Of a stretch of 64,000 nucleotides of DNA, positions 1-9,699 are shown one piece after another (the stretch's first letter is position 1; every line of letters begins with the position of its first letter). This DNA is from Nephrocerus scutellatus (lineage: Eukaryota > Arthropoda > Insecta > Diptera > Pipunculidae). The notes under the pieces are model-generated. The model worked only from the letters and a program-made list of their open reading frames with translations. It did not search any database and was not told the origin of the DNA. The stretch spans positions 25,221,462 to 25,285,461 of the forward strand of contig OX352763.1 of assembly GCA_947095585.1 (NCBI GenBank). The letters run 5' to 3'. A program made the translations under genes and the position numbers.

Positions 1-540
1 GTTGCGTCAAATGATTATTCTTATTACTACCGAGAGTGTCCCACAGTTGACCTAAACTACAGATGTTTATATTTACTGCATTACAACGTGAATCGTGCGC
101 AGGATTGTTTGTTTATTTGCATTACAGTACGTACTTGCATCACATCATATACCCATTCACCTACCCTAAAGGTCGTATGCAGATACATGTAAAAAGGTAA
201 ACAATGTTCAAGTATGTACTGTGATACGGAAATTACACCACAGCTTTTAAAACGTCATTGATTACTTTTCGTCCTTGGACTGCAATAACAAAATACTAAG
301 CTGTTATGCGTCGTGCCCCAGGAACAAGATGAACTAAATTTTTACTACGCATTATGGAATAAACATTGCTGCTTTGTCTTGTAAAATTTGTAACCATTAT
401 GGGGTTAGCTACTTCGTATAAACGTTTGTGGGGCATATTATTCTGGTAGTATGGGTGCTTATTTGCTTAGATAGAACTAACTGAAGGGTTAACTCGCAAA
501 CAAGCTGTTATATAATTAATGTTTGACATTTATTTATATA
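1..540. other. AT-rich spacer, nothing recognised
   Basis: No open frame, repeat family or RNA gene recognised. The right end may include the outer part of the mariner-like remnant that follows, but I could not identify a terminal inverted repeat. Confidence 0.4.
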
Positions 541-549
541 CTCAGGCAA

Positions 550-995
550 ATCATCAACAATAGATTAACATTCAAACAACGCTTTCAAATTATACAAATT
601 TACTTTGAAAATCAGTCATCGATTTGCGCAACTTATAGAGGTTGTTTCATCGCAAAATTGTGCCTAACGATGGGGCTCATTTGTGCTTAACAGGTATGTT
701 AATAAACAAAATTGCCGCATATTGAGTGAGACCAACTCACAAGATACCCTGCAGACTCCATTATATTCAGAAAAATGTACCGTTTCTATTCTATGCTGAT
801 AAGCCAGCAACAATAGACGCCTTCGAGGCCAGCATTGTTCGTGCTATTTGTGACATACGGCCAGCAGTGCACGAAAAAGTGGCCCAAAATTGGACGTCCA
901 GAATGCGCTTCGTCAAGAACAGCCGTGATGACCATATGCCCGAAACCATTTTCAAATGCCATCTATGGGTACTTCTAAGGAAAAAATCACTTTGA
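550..995 (+). pseudogene. Tc1/mariner-superfamily transposase remnant, internally deleted
   Basis: Two pieces of one transposase lie side by side. The first, from about 556, reads FKQRFQIIQIYFENQ, the N-terminal helix-turn-helix style start of insect IS630/Tc1/mariner-type transposases. The second, from about 790 to 995, reads YADKPATIDAFEASIVRAI followed by EKVAQNWTSRMR and HMPETIFKCH, the C-terminal tail found after the last catalytic residue in this family. The whole DDE core of roughly 250 residues is missing between them, so the copy cannot be active. The family would cut and paste DNA in the nucleus. The ATG at 726 is not a real start; homology begins further in. Family identity is from recognised motifs; the subfamily is uncertain. 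A second remnant of the same sort lies near 16.85 kb. Confidence 0.7.
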
Positions 996-1047
996 TTGAA
1001 ATTTAATCTCTTTTTAAATTCTCTATATTAACTTCACTTGCCCGTGG

Positions 1048-1130
1048 GTCGTCGGTCGTCGGTCGGTCGTCGGTCGGTCGTCGGTCGGTCGTCGGTCGGT
1101 CGTCGGTCGGTCGTCGGTCGGTCGTCTGTC
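1048..1130. repeat. CGGT/CGTCGGT minisatellite
   Basis: About 80 bp of GGTCGTC and GGTC units repeated with little divergence. It sits at the end of repeat F, in the same relative position as the CCAG-type array at 50.92 kb, so it is probably the array end of that element read on the other strand. Confidence 0.85.
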
Positions 1131-1425
1131 GTGGATTCTTGCGATCAATTTTTAACCCACTTCCCATGGCCCGATTTTATTGAAATTTTGCACACATGTG
1201 TATTTCCGGAGACAACACTTTCTATTAAATTTTGAGGCCCCTCGGGCTGCGGGGTCGGGGGGCTCCCAAACAAAAATTTTAAAAAATTTACCCGATTTTC
1301 TTCAAATTTTACACACATGTGTATACCCAATAAACAATACTTTTTCGAAAATTTGGTAGTGATCGGGTCCCGGGTTCGGCCGCAAGGCCCTTATACATTT
1401 TTTAAATATCTGTACTGGCATCAGA
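1131..1425 (-). repeat. Unclassified dispersed repeat F, copy 1
   Basis: Read on the minus strand this matches copies at 21.7, 27.6 and 50.8 kb. Shared blocks include a G/C-rich box with CCCCCGACC, then GGAAATACACATGTGTGC, AATAAAATCGGGC and GGGAAGTGGGTTAAAAAT, ending at the minisatellite. Two tandem units are visible here (around 1160-1250 and 1290-1400). No coding potential is seen. Confidence 0.7.
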
Positions 1426-2147
1426 TATTCGTCGCCCTTTATGGACTGTGTGCGGTGTGTGCTGCGCTGTCGGCTGCGCTGCATGGTTTTGGTGGTGGTG
1501 GAGAGAGAGAGAGAGAAATCTTAGCGCACGCACAAATGAACCCAGCAAATGAAACGAGACATACATGTTTTATGCTTACTTCAACTTACATTTTTATTTA
1601 CTGAATTGTATTTTTATTGATGTCGTTTTTTTTGTTGTCGATATCAACTTGCAGATAGAACAACAAGTTTACACAATATTCTGTCATTTGGCGTTTTCAT
1701 AAATTAGTTCAGAGCAGTCAAAGAGTTCTCAAGATAAATGTTCGTGTTTCTTATTTGCTCAGAGTATGAGCGTGCTCTAAGTGGTCAGAATAAAATGATC
1801 TAAGCTTTTTCAAATTTAACATCTGATGTCAAATGTTTGTTTCGATGATTTTCTCCTACAATAAAAAAAAATGGCCCAGGATCGAGGGGCTCCCATATCA
1901 ATTTCTGCGATTAGAGAATTTAGATGAAAAATTTTTATGGGTTGTTTTTTTTTACTTTTTACAATTTAAAGTTCTCTCGGGCTTAAAAATAAACGTTTTA
2001 GTTTAGTGTGAGAAAAGTGTACACCACGAACCAAGCCAAACGCATGCGTAGGCATAAACACGCAAAGCCATCATTTAGTATTTTTCTAACTTAGGTCCAT
2101 CCACCATCTAATTTAGGCATAACTAATGACAGTTACTAATGACAGTA
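1426..2147. other. AT-rich spacer with a GGT/GA microsatellite
   Basis: Contains a short GGTGGTGGTG then (GA)n run at about 1490-1517. Nothing else recognised. Confidence 0.4.
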
Positions 2148-2190
2148 GTCGGGAGTCCAGTCCCCGGTTGTAGAGCCAAATATGATGACA
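2148..2190 (+). mobile_element. 3' end scrap of RTE-like LINE family B
   Basis: The segment matches the terminal sequence of the B elements at 38.25 kb and the tail at 42.4 kb: a GGAGTCCAGTCCCCGGTTGT-like block, then AGAGCCAAATATGATGA. In B this is followed by a TGATGA-type tail. Only about 40 bp are left. Confidence 0.5.
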
Positions 2191-3269
2191 ATAAGCAACT
2201 ACACAAGATTACCAGCAATTAAAAGAACCCATCAAAGCTATTTGACAGCCTTACTTCTTTAACTTTTGTAGCTAGAAAACAGAGATCCAATTATGAAAAA
2301 CTTTGCGGTTCGTTCTTCTCTTAAAAATGAGTCGGGACAGTTTGTCTGCCTTACTGTAAATGAGACTACAAGATTCCTGAATTGGTAATGCACTTTTATT
2401 TTATTTTATGTTAATTTGTTATTAAGTTTGGCAATAGGTTTACTAATGGGTTGTCCTAACTTCGGACGGCTTTCCGCACAATATCTGGCCCTGTCATTTT
2501 ATAACTATTTACCTCCAAGATAAGGAACTCAAAGCTGTTTATCAAAAGAAATCTTAGGTTGGCATAGTGATTGCATGTGTTGAGGAAAAGGTCTCAGTCC
2601 ATAGACAGCTGACACGTTCGCCTTTGGACGGGAAACAAGAGGAATATGGACTGCGATACTGATCGAACGCGTAAAACCGAGGTCTGACACCATCTGACGC
2701 AGTTCCTGAGCATTCACGGATACTTCCGTTCATACCGCAACAGAAAAGAAAAAGCGATGTCACCAAATGCCTATCCTGTCCTGATGTTCTTATTGATGTA
2801 GATCACACCCATTTTTTGTGTGACAGGTTGGGACAACAAAGAACACATCTTGAAGAAGAGGTCGAGTCGTGGTCTTGAGGATCCGTGAGTAGGACATCTG
2901 ACACTGGGTGGTACTGTATACTTAAAGCATCCTCAAAACAAGAAAGGTCAACATAGACAGGAGTCCATAATGCTGGAGAGAGGTCATACAGAACATTAAA
3001 CCAAACGACTTAGCCCGAAATAATGTGCTAAACGGTACCGACTAGTTCGGCAGTAGGGGAGAAGGTATTTCAATCGATTTTCTAGTAGTCTTTGGAGTAC
3101 GTTTATGCATTTCATCCTACCCACAAAAAATAAATAAAAAAGGAAAGGTTTTTGGATCTATTTATTAAAATATGACACTTGGCGTTAGGATCCAAATTGA
3201 CGGCCCTCGAGTAGAAAAAGCAAGCTAATCAACATTTTGGTTAGTCAGGTGATGACCTGCAAAACCGTT
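2191..3269. other. Spacer, nothing recognised
   Basis: Moderately AT-rich sequence with short chance frames only. It may include unrecognisable 5' sequence (endonuclease region) of the LOA-like element that follows. Confidence 0.35.
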
Positions 3270-4696
3270 TCTTATGAATTGCCTGTTTGAGCTGGCCAAC
3301 AACATGGATGTGTTTCTTAGTAGCCAAAAGGAGACAAAAGCTTTTCAATGATACCATATTTAGATATGATATTCAAATCGCCTGTTTTTAAGTGTGAACT
3401 AAGAAGTCGGACCGCAGAGCTAGGCGCCTATCAGAAGGTAAGTAGGAAAGCCTTTAATAGAGTCCGAAGGTCGGGCATGGCTCCGAACTGGGACTCCTAC
3501 AAGGAACACTTTAGAATTTACAAAAGGGAAATGAGAAGTGCACAAAAAAAAGTCTTAGAGGCTCGTCTGTGACAAAAAGGACCTCAGGGATCTCAGGACT
3601 CAAACCACTCCAAGTTTCTTGATAAAACCGTATGGTTCATAGACGACTTCAAGTGGGGAATCGCTGGAGCTTGTAATTGAGACTCATTTTTCTGATTTAA
3701 CTCTGTTAGGTGACTCAATAGAGACTATCCAATACCAAGTATTCCACACGATTTACACAAAAGATATCGTGAATAAAAAGCGAATTCATTGGGCAATAAG
3801 CGGGTTTAAACCTTAAAAATCAGTTGGCTCAGATGGGATAATCTCTGCGGGAATTCAGCGGGGAAATTCAGCGGGGAAATTCAGCGGGGAAAAGCTCAAA
3901 TAGTTACCGAAAATACCAAAGACTTATAACTATATCATCATGTGTTCTAAAAACGATGGAAAGGCTGTAAAAATGTACATGTCCGAGCTATGGTTAAACC
4001 TACTGCAAAGGAAAGTCTGTGGATACGCACCTTAGTAAGCACAATTGAAAAATCAATATACTCCCAAGAGTACACACTTGTAGCATTTCTAGATATGGAC
4101 GGTGCATTCAATAACGTAAAAACAGAGGCAATCAGTGAAGGACTGTCTCTTCTAGAGGTGCACTACCCTAGAATGAAACGGAACGGGAAGAAGATAAAAG
4201 TGATGATGATGTAGCATTAGCTGTCTCAGGGAAATACCTTGAAACGATTAAGGAGGTTGTGAAAAATACCCTCTCAATCGTTACAGAATGGGCAAGTAAA
4301 TGCGGACAGAGCTAGTCCTTTTCCCCAGAAAATATAAAATCACAACAGTTGCTTTTCCAATGTTAAATGGCAGTTGCTTAGTTTTTGCTCTTGGCACGAT
4401 CTTGCATAGGGAACTTAGCTGGAAACCTTATATAGGTATAAACCGAGTAAATAAAGCGAATATTGCTTTGTAATCAAGTAAAAACCCCTTTGGTAAAAAA
4501 TGGGTTTTGAAACCAGAGCTTGTACACTGGCTTTAAAGTACCATAGTGAGATCAATACTATGTACGAGAAAAGCGTATGGTGGCCAGCTCTGGAAAAAGC
4601 TACGCATAATAACATAATTAAGAAAGTGCAAAAAGCGGACTGCATGCTTATAAGCGAGGCGCTGAGATCAACACCAACTCGCGTCTTAGAGATTAT
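3270..4696 (+). mobile_element. LOA/R1-like LINE, RT part (copy 1), interrupted by SINEs
   Basis: A decayed pol of an APE-type non-LTR retrotransposon. In order: the endonuclease-RT linker (SRKAFNRVRRSG, WDSYKEHFRIYKREMRSAQK, 3440-3560), the SVGSDGI block typical of the RT entry (about 3815), the RT finger motif EYTLVAFLDMDGAFNNV (4068-4120), then after a deletion the thumb (VKNTLSIVTEWASKCG, about 4257-4305) and the C-terminal part KSVWWPALEKATHNNIIKK...EALRSTPTRVLEI (4570-4695). The YADD box is deleted. Such elements copy themselves by target-primed reverse transcription in the nucleus. Stops and frameshifts make it dead. The reading resumes at 5278 after two SINE insertions. Confidence 0.75.
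3849..3886 (+). repeat. 13-bp tandem repeat, about 3 units
   Basis: Three units of GGGAAATTCAGCG (the first lacking one A) sit inside the dead LOA reverse-transcriptase frame, just after the SVGSDGI block. It looks like a local replication-slippage expansion. Confidence 0.9.
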
Positions 4697-4968
4697 ATAA
4701 TATTAATAAATTTTCGGCTCGACAGACCATTGCGGTCCAAGGCCTAGCTTCTCGAGACCACATTTGTGTTGTACATATATATATTTGCACACAAATGGAA
4801 GGGACCTTTATGCCGTATCCGAACGGCGAATTGAGAAGTTTTCGTGACAAGTTATTACTCTCGGCTGTCTGTCAGACATTCGCGTGAAAAATACTTTTGG
4901 TGTTTTCTGGGATTCGAAACTCCTGTTCAGAAGTCCATACACAACCCACTGAGCCAGGTCGCCCATGT
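4697..4968 (-). mobile_element. tRNA-derived SINE, copy 1
   Basis: Read on the minus strand: a tRNA-like head (GGGCGACCTGGCTCAGTGGG, giving an A-box-like TGGCTCAGTGG), a degenerate B box (GTTTCGAATCCC), the body with CGAGAGTAATAACTTGTCACG and CGGATACGGC, a small inverted repeat CCATTTGTGT/ACACAAATGG, a TTGGACCGCAATGGTCTGTC block and an AT-rich tail. It lies inside the LOA element and is flanked by copies of CTTAGAGATTAT. Confidence 0.85.
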
Positions 4969-4980
4969 CATAGAGATTAT

Positions 4981-5276
4981 ATAATAATATAATAATATTC
5001 GGCGCGACAAATCATTACGGTCCAAGGCCTAGCTTCTCGACCATTTGTGTTGCGCATATATATTTTTTGGACACAAATGGGTAGAACCTACAATTTAAGG
5101 CCGGATCCGAACGGCGAATTGAGAAGCTGTCCGTGACAAGTTATTACTCTCGGACCGTTTGTCACCCATTCGCGATAGGTGGAAAACCGTGAAAAATACT
5201 TTTAATGTTACTGGGATTCGAACCACGAACCTCCTGCTCAGTAGCCACGCACATTTTCACTGAGCCACGGCGCCCA
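4981..5276 (-). mobile_element. tRNA-derived SINE, copy 2 (tandem with copy 1)
   Basis: Same family and orientation as the neighbour, with a better head: on the minus strand GGGCGCCGTGGCTCAGTG, then GGTTCGTGGTTCGAATCCC, which fits pol III A and B boxes. The tail is an (ATT)/(ATA)-type run at 4981-4999. A third copy of the target duplication (CTTAAAGATTAT) follows at 5278, after which the LOA reading frame resumes. Confidence 0.88.
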
Positions 5277-5277
5277 T

Positions 5278-5760
5278 CTTAAAGATTATGCTCTACCTTA
5301 TTTCCACTATAATCAAATCACATAACACCAGTGTTATGCTTCGACAAAGGCTTTCGAAAAACAACACCCTCCACAGAAGACGGGAAGAATGAATACGAAC
5401 CTGATATGGAAAAGTACAGTTTTTCATGGATGGCTTTAAGCTAAACAGCAGAGTAAGAGCAAGCTGAAATTAAACATCTCGGGCCGCCTGCTTGATCACT
5501 GCAGTGTAAACCAGGCGGAAGTGACACCGATTGAGGAGATTATGAATTGGCTGAAGCACAATGTATTGTCTTTAAAGAAGATTAGAATTTTTGTGGATAT
5601 TATGACTATGAGGCCATAAAATCGTTGGAAGCTGTCTCACTGACATCAAAGGTGGCGTTGAGCTGCCATTCATGTTGGCATGAAATCATAACTGGTACAC
5701 CTTTCATTGCTATCCTGATACACTCAGTGTATAGAAAAATGAGTTTCGTCGTATTTTGTT
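5278..5760 (+). mobile_element. LOA/R1-like LINE copy 1 continued: RNase H part
   Basis: Joining position 4696 to 5290 restores the reading RVLEIMLYLIS, so this is the continuation of the element broken by the SINEs. Downstream comes a decayed RNase H domain: FMDGFKLNSRV (about 5420, the first catalytic Asp region) and SLEAVSLTSKVALSCHSCW (5625-5680), similar to the RNase H at 46.0 kb. Several frameshifts; no zinc knuckle seen, so the 3' end is probably lost. Confidence 0.65.
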
Positions 5761-7470
5761 TTTTTTTCTCCATATGGTTTACCTCTTTCACAATTTAAGC
5801 TATCAATTAATTTAATTTTTTGTTTAATTTAAATGTCAATTAATTTCTAATTATATTAGCGAACTGAAGCAAATATTTAAGTGACAAATATTTCGAAGTA
5901 TAAAGCGAAAACACAATCATTTGCAATTGTACTGCCACTGCACAATATGTGCTCTGAACAGTATATCTGTTTCTAATTGAATTCATACTCTACTTACATT
6001 CCGATTATAAATTGCAAAATTTACATAAAAAAGGCAGCGAATTGATGAGCGATAGTCATTGTATGCAGCATAACTTCTGTCACATTCTGACAAGGACATT
6101 TCAAAAGGTATTCCGATTTAATATTCCAATGCAGAGCACTGAATGGTTGTTGAGCTGCTATTCTTTTTACACTTTCCACCCATGCAAATGTTAATGTTGA
6201 TGGCATATATTTTGCATACAAAAATATAAACGTATATAATAAATATACCTATAACTAGGTTTGTGCTCTACATTTCAAGGACTAGACAAAATATTGTTCA
6301 CAGGCATATTAGGCTGCTATTTTTATTTTTTTTTTTGATAAAAAATCCAAGCGTGTCCTTCAGACTCATGCGGCGGATGAACAGAAAAATAAGAAAATTT
6401 TTTAGCAGAATTTGGCTTTTATGATATTTATCACAAAGATAAGCAAAACAAAAAAATCAAAAGTTACAAAGCTGTGCAATTATTACATCAATGGATTCCT
6501 CGTTTGTGAATTGTGAAGTGGGGATAAAGTTCAAGCAACAAACCATACAAGTATTAGGACGATCCTTACATATCGCAAATCCCGATTTCGTGCCTGGATA
6601 CAAGGTCTGTATTAGTATTTATTAGACAGCGATTTGCACGCGCACCAACACACTAAATCGAGCGATGATTAGATGTACGCTTTCAATTTGCAAGCAAAAA
6701 ATCGCATGATGATGAAATGTGAAACTTGTAATTTCCCTCAGCTTTTGTTGTGTTTGTCCCACGTAGGCAGCAAGCAGCAGCCGCATTAATATGACGGCAC
6801 AGAGCGAGTGCAAAAACGCCTGAAAGAGAGAAATTATTACGGTTTTGCAGGTGTTATTAGGTTCATAGTGGTTCGCAAGTCGCAATCGCAACTCAATCGA
6901 TCAGGATAATGGGACAATGAATGAAAGAGTGTCGCCCAACAATCAGAGTGCACTTAATATGCCTCTAATGCGTACGCACGTGGTTTCCTAACAAATGCAA
7001 TTATCCTGACAAGTCATAACTTTTGGCAATTATTTTGGTAATAATGTTTTAACGCTTTGTCAAGTGTCTGTTTTGTGGTCCACTCCGGAAAGATACAACA
7101 CTGTCATTCATTTACGAGGAAAATCAAATTTTAGTTCTAATAAATGATTTGGTTACGTCCAGTGGGCACATAGTGAAATGAGCAAACAAAAAAACAAATT
7201 AAGCAATTTTCATCTAAATGTATTATTGAACCACAAACTAATCAATTCAGATGATTGGAAAAGAGAGATAACAATTTGACGAATATGGCAAACTAATTTT
7301 TTGGTCAGGCACTCGTAATTAGGATATTAATTGCTATTTCCACAGGATCGACAAGTTAATAACTATCTGGTATTTGAGTGAAAAAAGAGCGCATACGATG
7401 GTAGACTAAGAAGAGACTAAAAAAATGAGACGGAACTTCATAGCTCGGGTTTTGTTGGCATTATATGCCT
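5761..7470. other. AT-rich spacer, nothing recognised
   Basis: Long AT-rich stretch with short frames that show no family signature. No repeat shared with the rest of the window was noticed. Confidence 0.4.
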
Positions 7471-8203
7471 TAAGATAGTAAAGCGAGCTTCTGAGCTCGC
7501 CAAATGGATAGTTGTAATTCAGTCTAAACAATAAATTATCTTAAAAGCCCAATAGTAACCATCTAATTCACAATTTTTTTTTTTTAAAAAAACCTTTTTT
7601 TATTTTTTTATACACGCACCACACGTGCCTCACGCGACACACGCGTCACAATTTTTTTTAAAACTAGTCCCATTAAATTCTGAATGGTAGAAGCAGAGAT
7701 AAACGAGTTACCACCAAAAACTTTTCACTACTATAGCCACACGAGCTAATGTATTCTGCTATGCGACTGACTACACACACCCGTGTATGTAGATATATTT
7801 AGTTGTAATTCAGTATAAAGACTAATTTATCTTAGAAGCCTAATAGTATGCAACGTAGTTCTTTCATTCATAAGCGATTTCTGAAATAGACTAAAAAAAA
7901 CTACATTTCACTTTGCCAACGTTTAGGCTAAAAAAAATCGATAGCGATGCGTAGATTGAGTTTATTTTTTTTTTCAATTTTCTCAAGGGGAGTAACCACT
8001 ATCAATGAAAAAATTACGCCATCTCAAGCCGAGCGCTAACTAATTGTTTTAAAACAAGTCCCATCGAATTGTGATTGGTAGAAGCCAAGATAAACGACAC
8101 GACAAACAAACGTACAACCGTACAAACATACAAACGTACAAATGTACACACGCTCGCTGAAAAAATTTCCATGACCTCTCAATATAAGCTTCGCCTTTCT
8201 GGA
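7471..8203 (-). mobile_element. Unclassified noncoding element D, copy 1 (long)
   Basis: Read on the minus strand, this aligns over almost its whole length with 18.97-19.71 kb: it starts GCGAAGCTTATATTGAGAGG, has TTTTTTCAGCGAGCGTGTGT, two copies of a TATCTYGGCTTCTACCA block about 450 bp apart, a poly-A/T-rich stretch and the 3' end AATTACAACTATCCATTTGG. It ends in a hairpin, GCGAGCTCAGAAGCTCGC (plus-strand 7483-7500). No protein coding. The 3' hairpin recalls Helitron-related DINE-1/HINE elements, but I do not see a clean CTRR end, so the class stays open. Confidence 0.7.
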
Positions 8204-8239
8204 TTTTTTATATGGGCACCCCTCGGCCCTGAGGCCCCA

Positions 8240-8598
8240 CTCACTTTGCTTTGAAGAAAGTTTTCCGATACTCTGAGAGGAACAATCCTATACAAGTCAT
8301 CCAGATACTGGCTTAATCAGACGATATTGATATCATTGGTAGAAACTCAAGAGCTATACAGGAAATCTTCCTTCATAGCAGAAAATCAATTAAGAAAATG
8401 AAGGGAGAATTCAAAGTACTGCAATCCTTCAACTATCTCGTGTCAATTGTAGTAGCGGATAATAGGATGTAACCGGAATTAGGTGTTAAAACCATCAAAG
8501 CCCACTTTAGTCTATCCTATCAAGACATCCAAGCTGCTGGTCTATAAAGTATAATGGTCATGGTCAGTACTCTACTTACATATAATCCGAGACTTGCG
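8240..8598 (+). mobile_element. RTE-like LINE family B, fragment 1
   Basis: Decayed copy of the RT C-terminal half also seen at 12.7 and 37.4 kb: FALKKVF, then SDDIDIIGRNSRAIQEIF (degraded YADD region: the Tyr-Ala of the box reads as a stop and Ser), VLQSFNYLVSIVVADNRM, and IQAAGL. It stops at CCGAGACTTGCG, the same position at which family C is inserted into copy 2. Frameshifted and non-functional. Confidence 0.7.
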
Positions 8599-9690
8599 TT
8601 AAATTCTACTCGATTGTTTACTCCCTAATTTTTTATGCTGTCTAGGTCAGAATTTAATTTACGTGCTTAACATACTTAGTTGTTTGAGTTCCACATGAGA
8701 AATGGAGATACGTTCCTTAAACTTATATGAGAAGCTGAGACCTGAGAGTGCAGTGGTCAGCGAAAGAGTGTATTAGATCAGAAGTCACAGATAAGAGATC
8801 ATTTATGAAAATGAGAAAGAGTGTCGGGGAAAAAACAGAGCCCTGGAGAACGCCAACATTTAGGTAATGTATTTTAGACTTGAAACCGTCAAATACAACT
8901 TGAATTGAGCAGTCCAGTGAAGTAGTTTACCATCGACTCCATAAGCACGCATTTTCGACAAAAGGTTTGATACCAAACTCTGTCAAATGCCTTAGAAATG
9001 TCGAGTACAACAGCTTTGCTTTCTCCAAATTGATGCAAAGACGACCCGGTCCACTGTTCGGTGAGATATACCATTAAATCACCAGTAGAACGTTGCCCAC
9101 GAAATCCATACTCCCGGTCACTGAAAATTGAGCGTTTCCATAACCTTGGAAAGAACGGATGTAAGTGCAATGGATCGGTACGAAGAAGGAACGATGGCTC
9201 ACCTTTTTTGGGTATGGGCTGGACAAAGACTGTTTTCCAACTTCTCGGGAATAGTCTAGAAGAATAGGATAGATGGAAAAGCTTACGCAATGGTAATGCC
9301 AGCTTGGAAGAACACCTTTTAAGAACTATTGGGGAAATACCATCTGGCCCAGCGGATTTGTGAGTGTTGAGATCGTTTAAGACTCTAGTAACTGCCGAGT
9401 ACTAATGAATATCTGTCCCATCGAGTGTTCAATACTCTGAGGTGCAGGAGGCAGCAATGCACAATCTGGAAGCGTGGAGCTAGCTGCGAAATGCGCAGCA
9501 AACAGATTGGCCTTGTCTATAGAGCTGACAACTGGAATCTCATTATAAATGAGCGTTGGAATCGACGACGAGGCTGTATTGTTTTGGACTTACTTGACAA
9601 AAAAACAGCATTTATTTTTAAGCTGACGCTTCATGGCTTCATTAATTTCTTTACCTTATGCGTGTGCTCTTTTCATTAATGGGGAGCTAA
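8599..9690 (-). mobile_element. Jockey-like LINE family C, copy 1
   Basis: Minus-strand RT of a non-LTR retrotransposon. From 5' to 3': KANLFAAHFAASSTL and SIEHSMGQIF (linker, 9425-9500), LNDLNTHKSAGPDGISPIVL (9320-9380), LFPRSWKTVFVQPIPKKGE (about 9200-9255), YGFRGQRSTGDLMVYLTEQW (9050-9110), AVVLDISKAFDRVWY (8960-9010), then VLQGSVFSPTLFLIFINDLL (8810-8870) and FADHCT where FADDST is expected. The second catalytic Asp is thus lost. The body is 3'-truncated at 8599. The longest open stretch (8889-9290) keeps fingers and palm together with small internal shifts. Dead by motif and frameshift. Confidence 0.8.
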
Positions 9691-9699
9691 CGTGTAACC

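Noticed and set aside
1048..1130. CRISPR-like or telomere-like array
   Set aside because: Units are short, contiguous and without spacers; it is a simple minisatellite at the end of repeat F in a eukaryotic genome.
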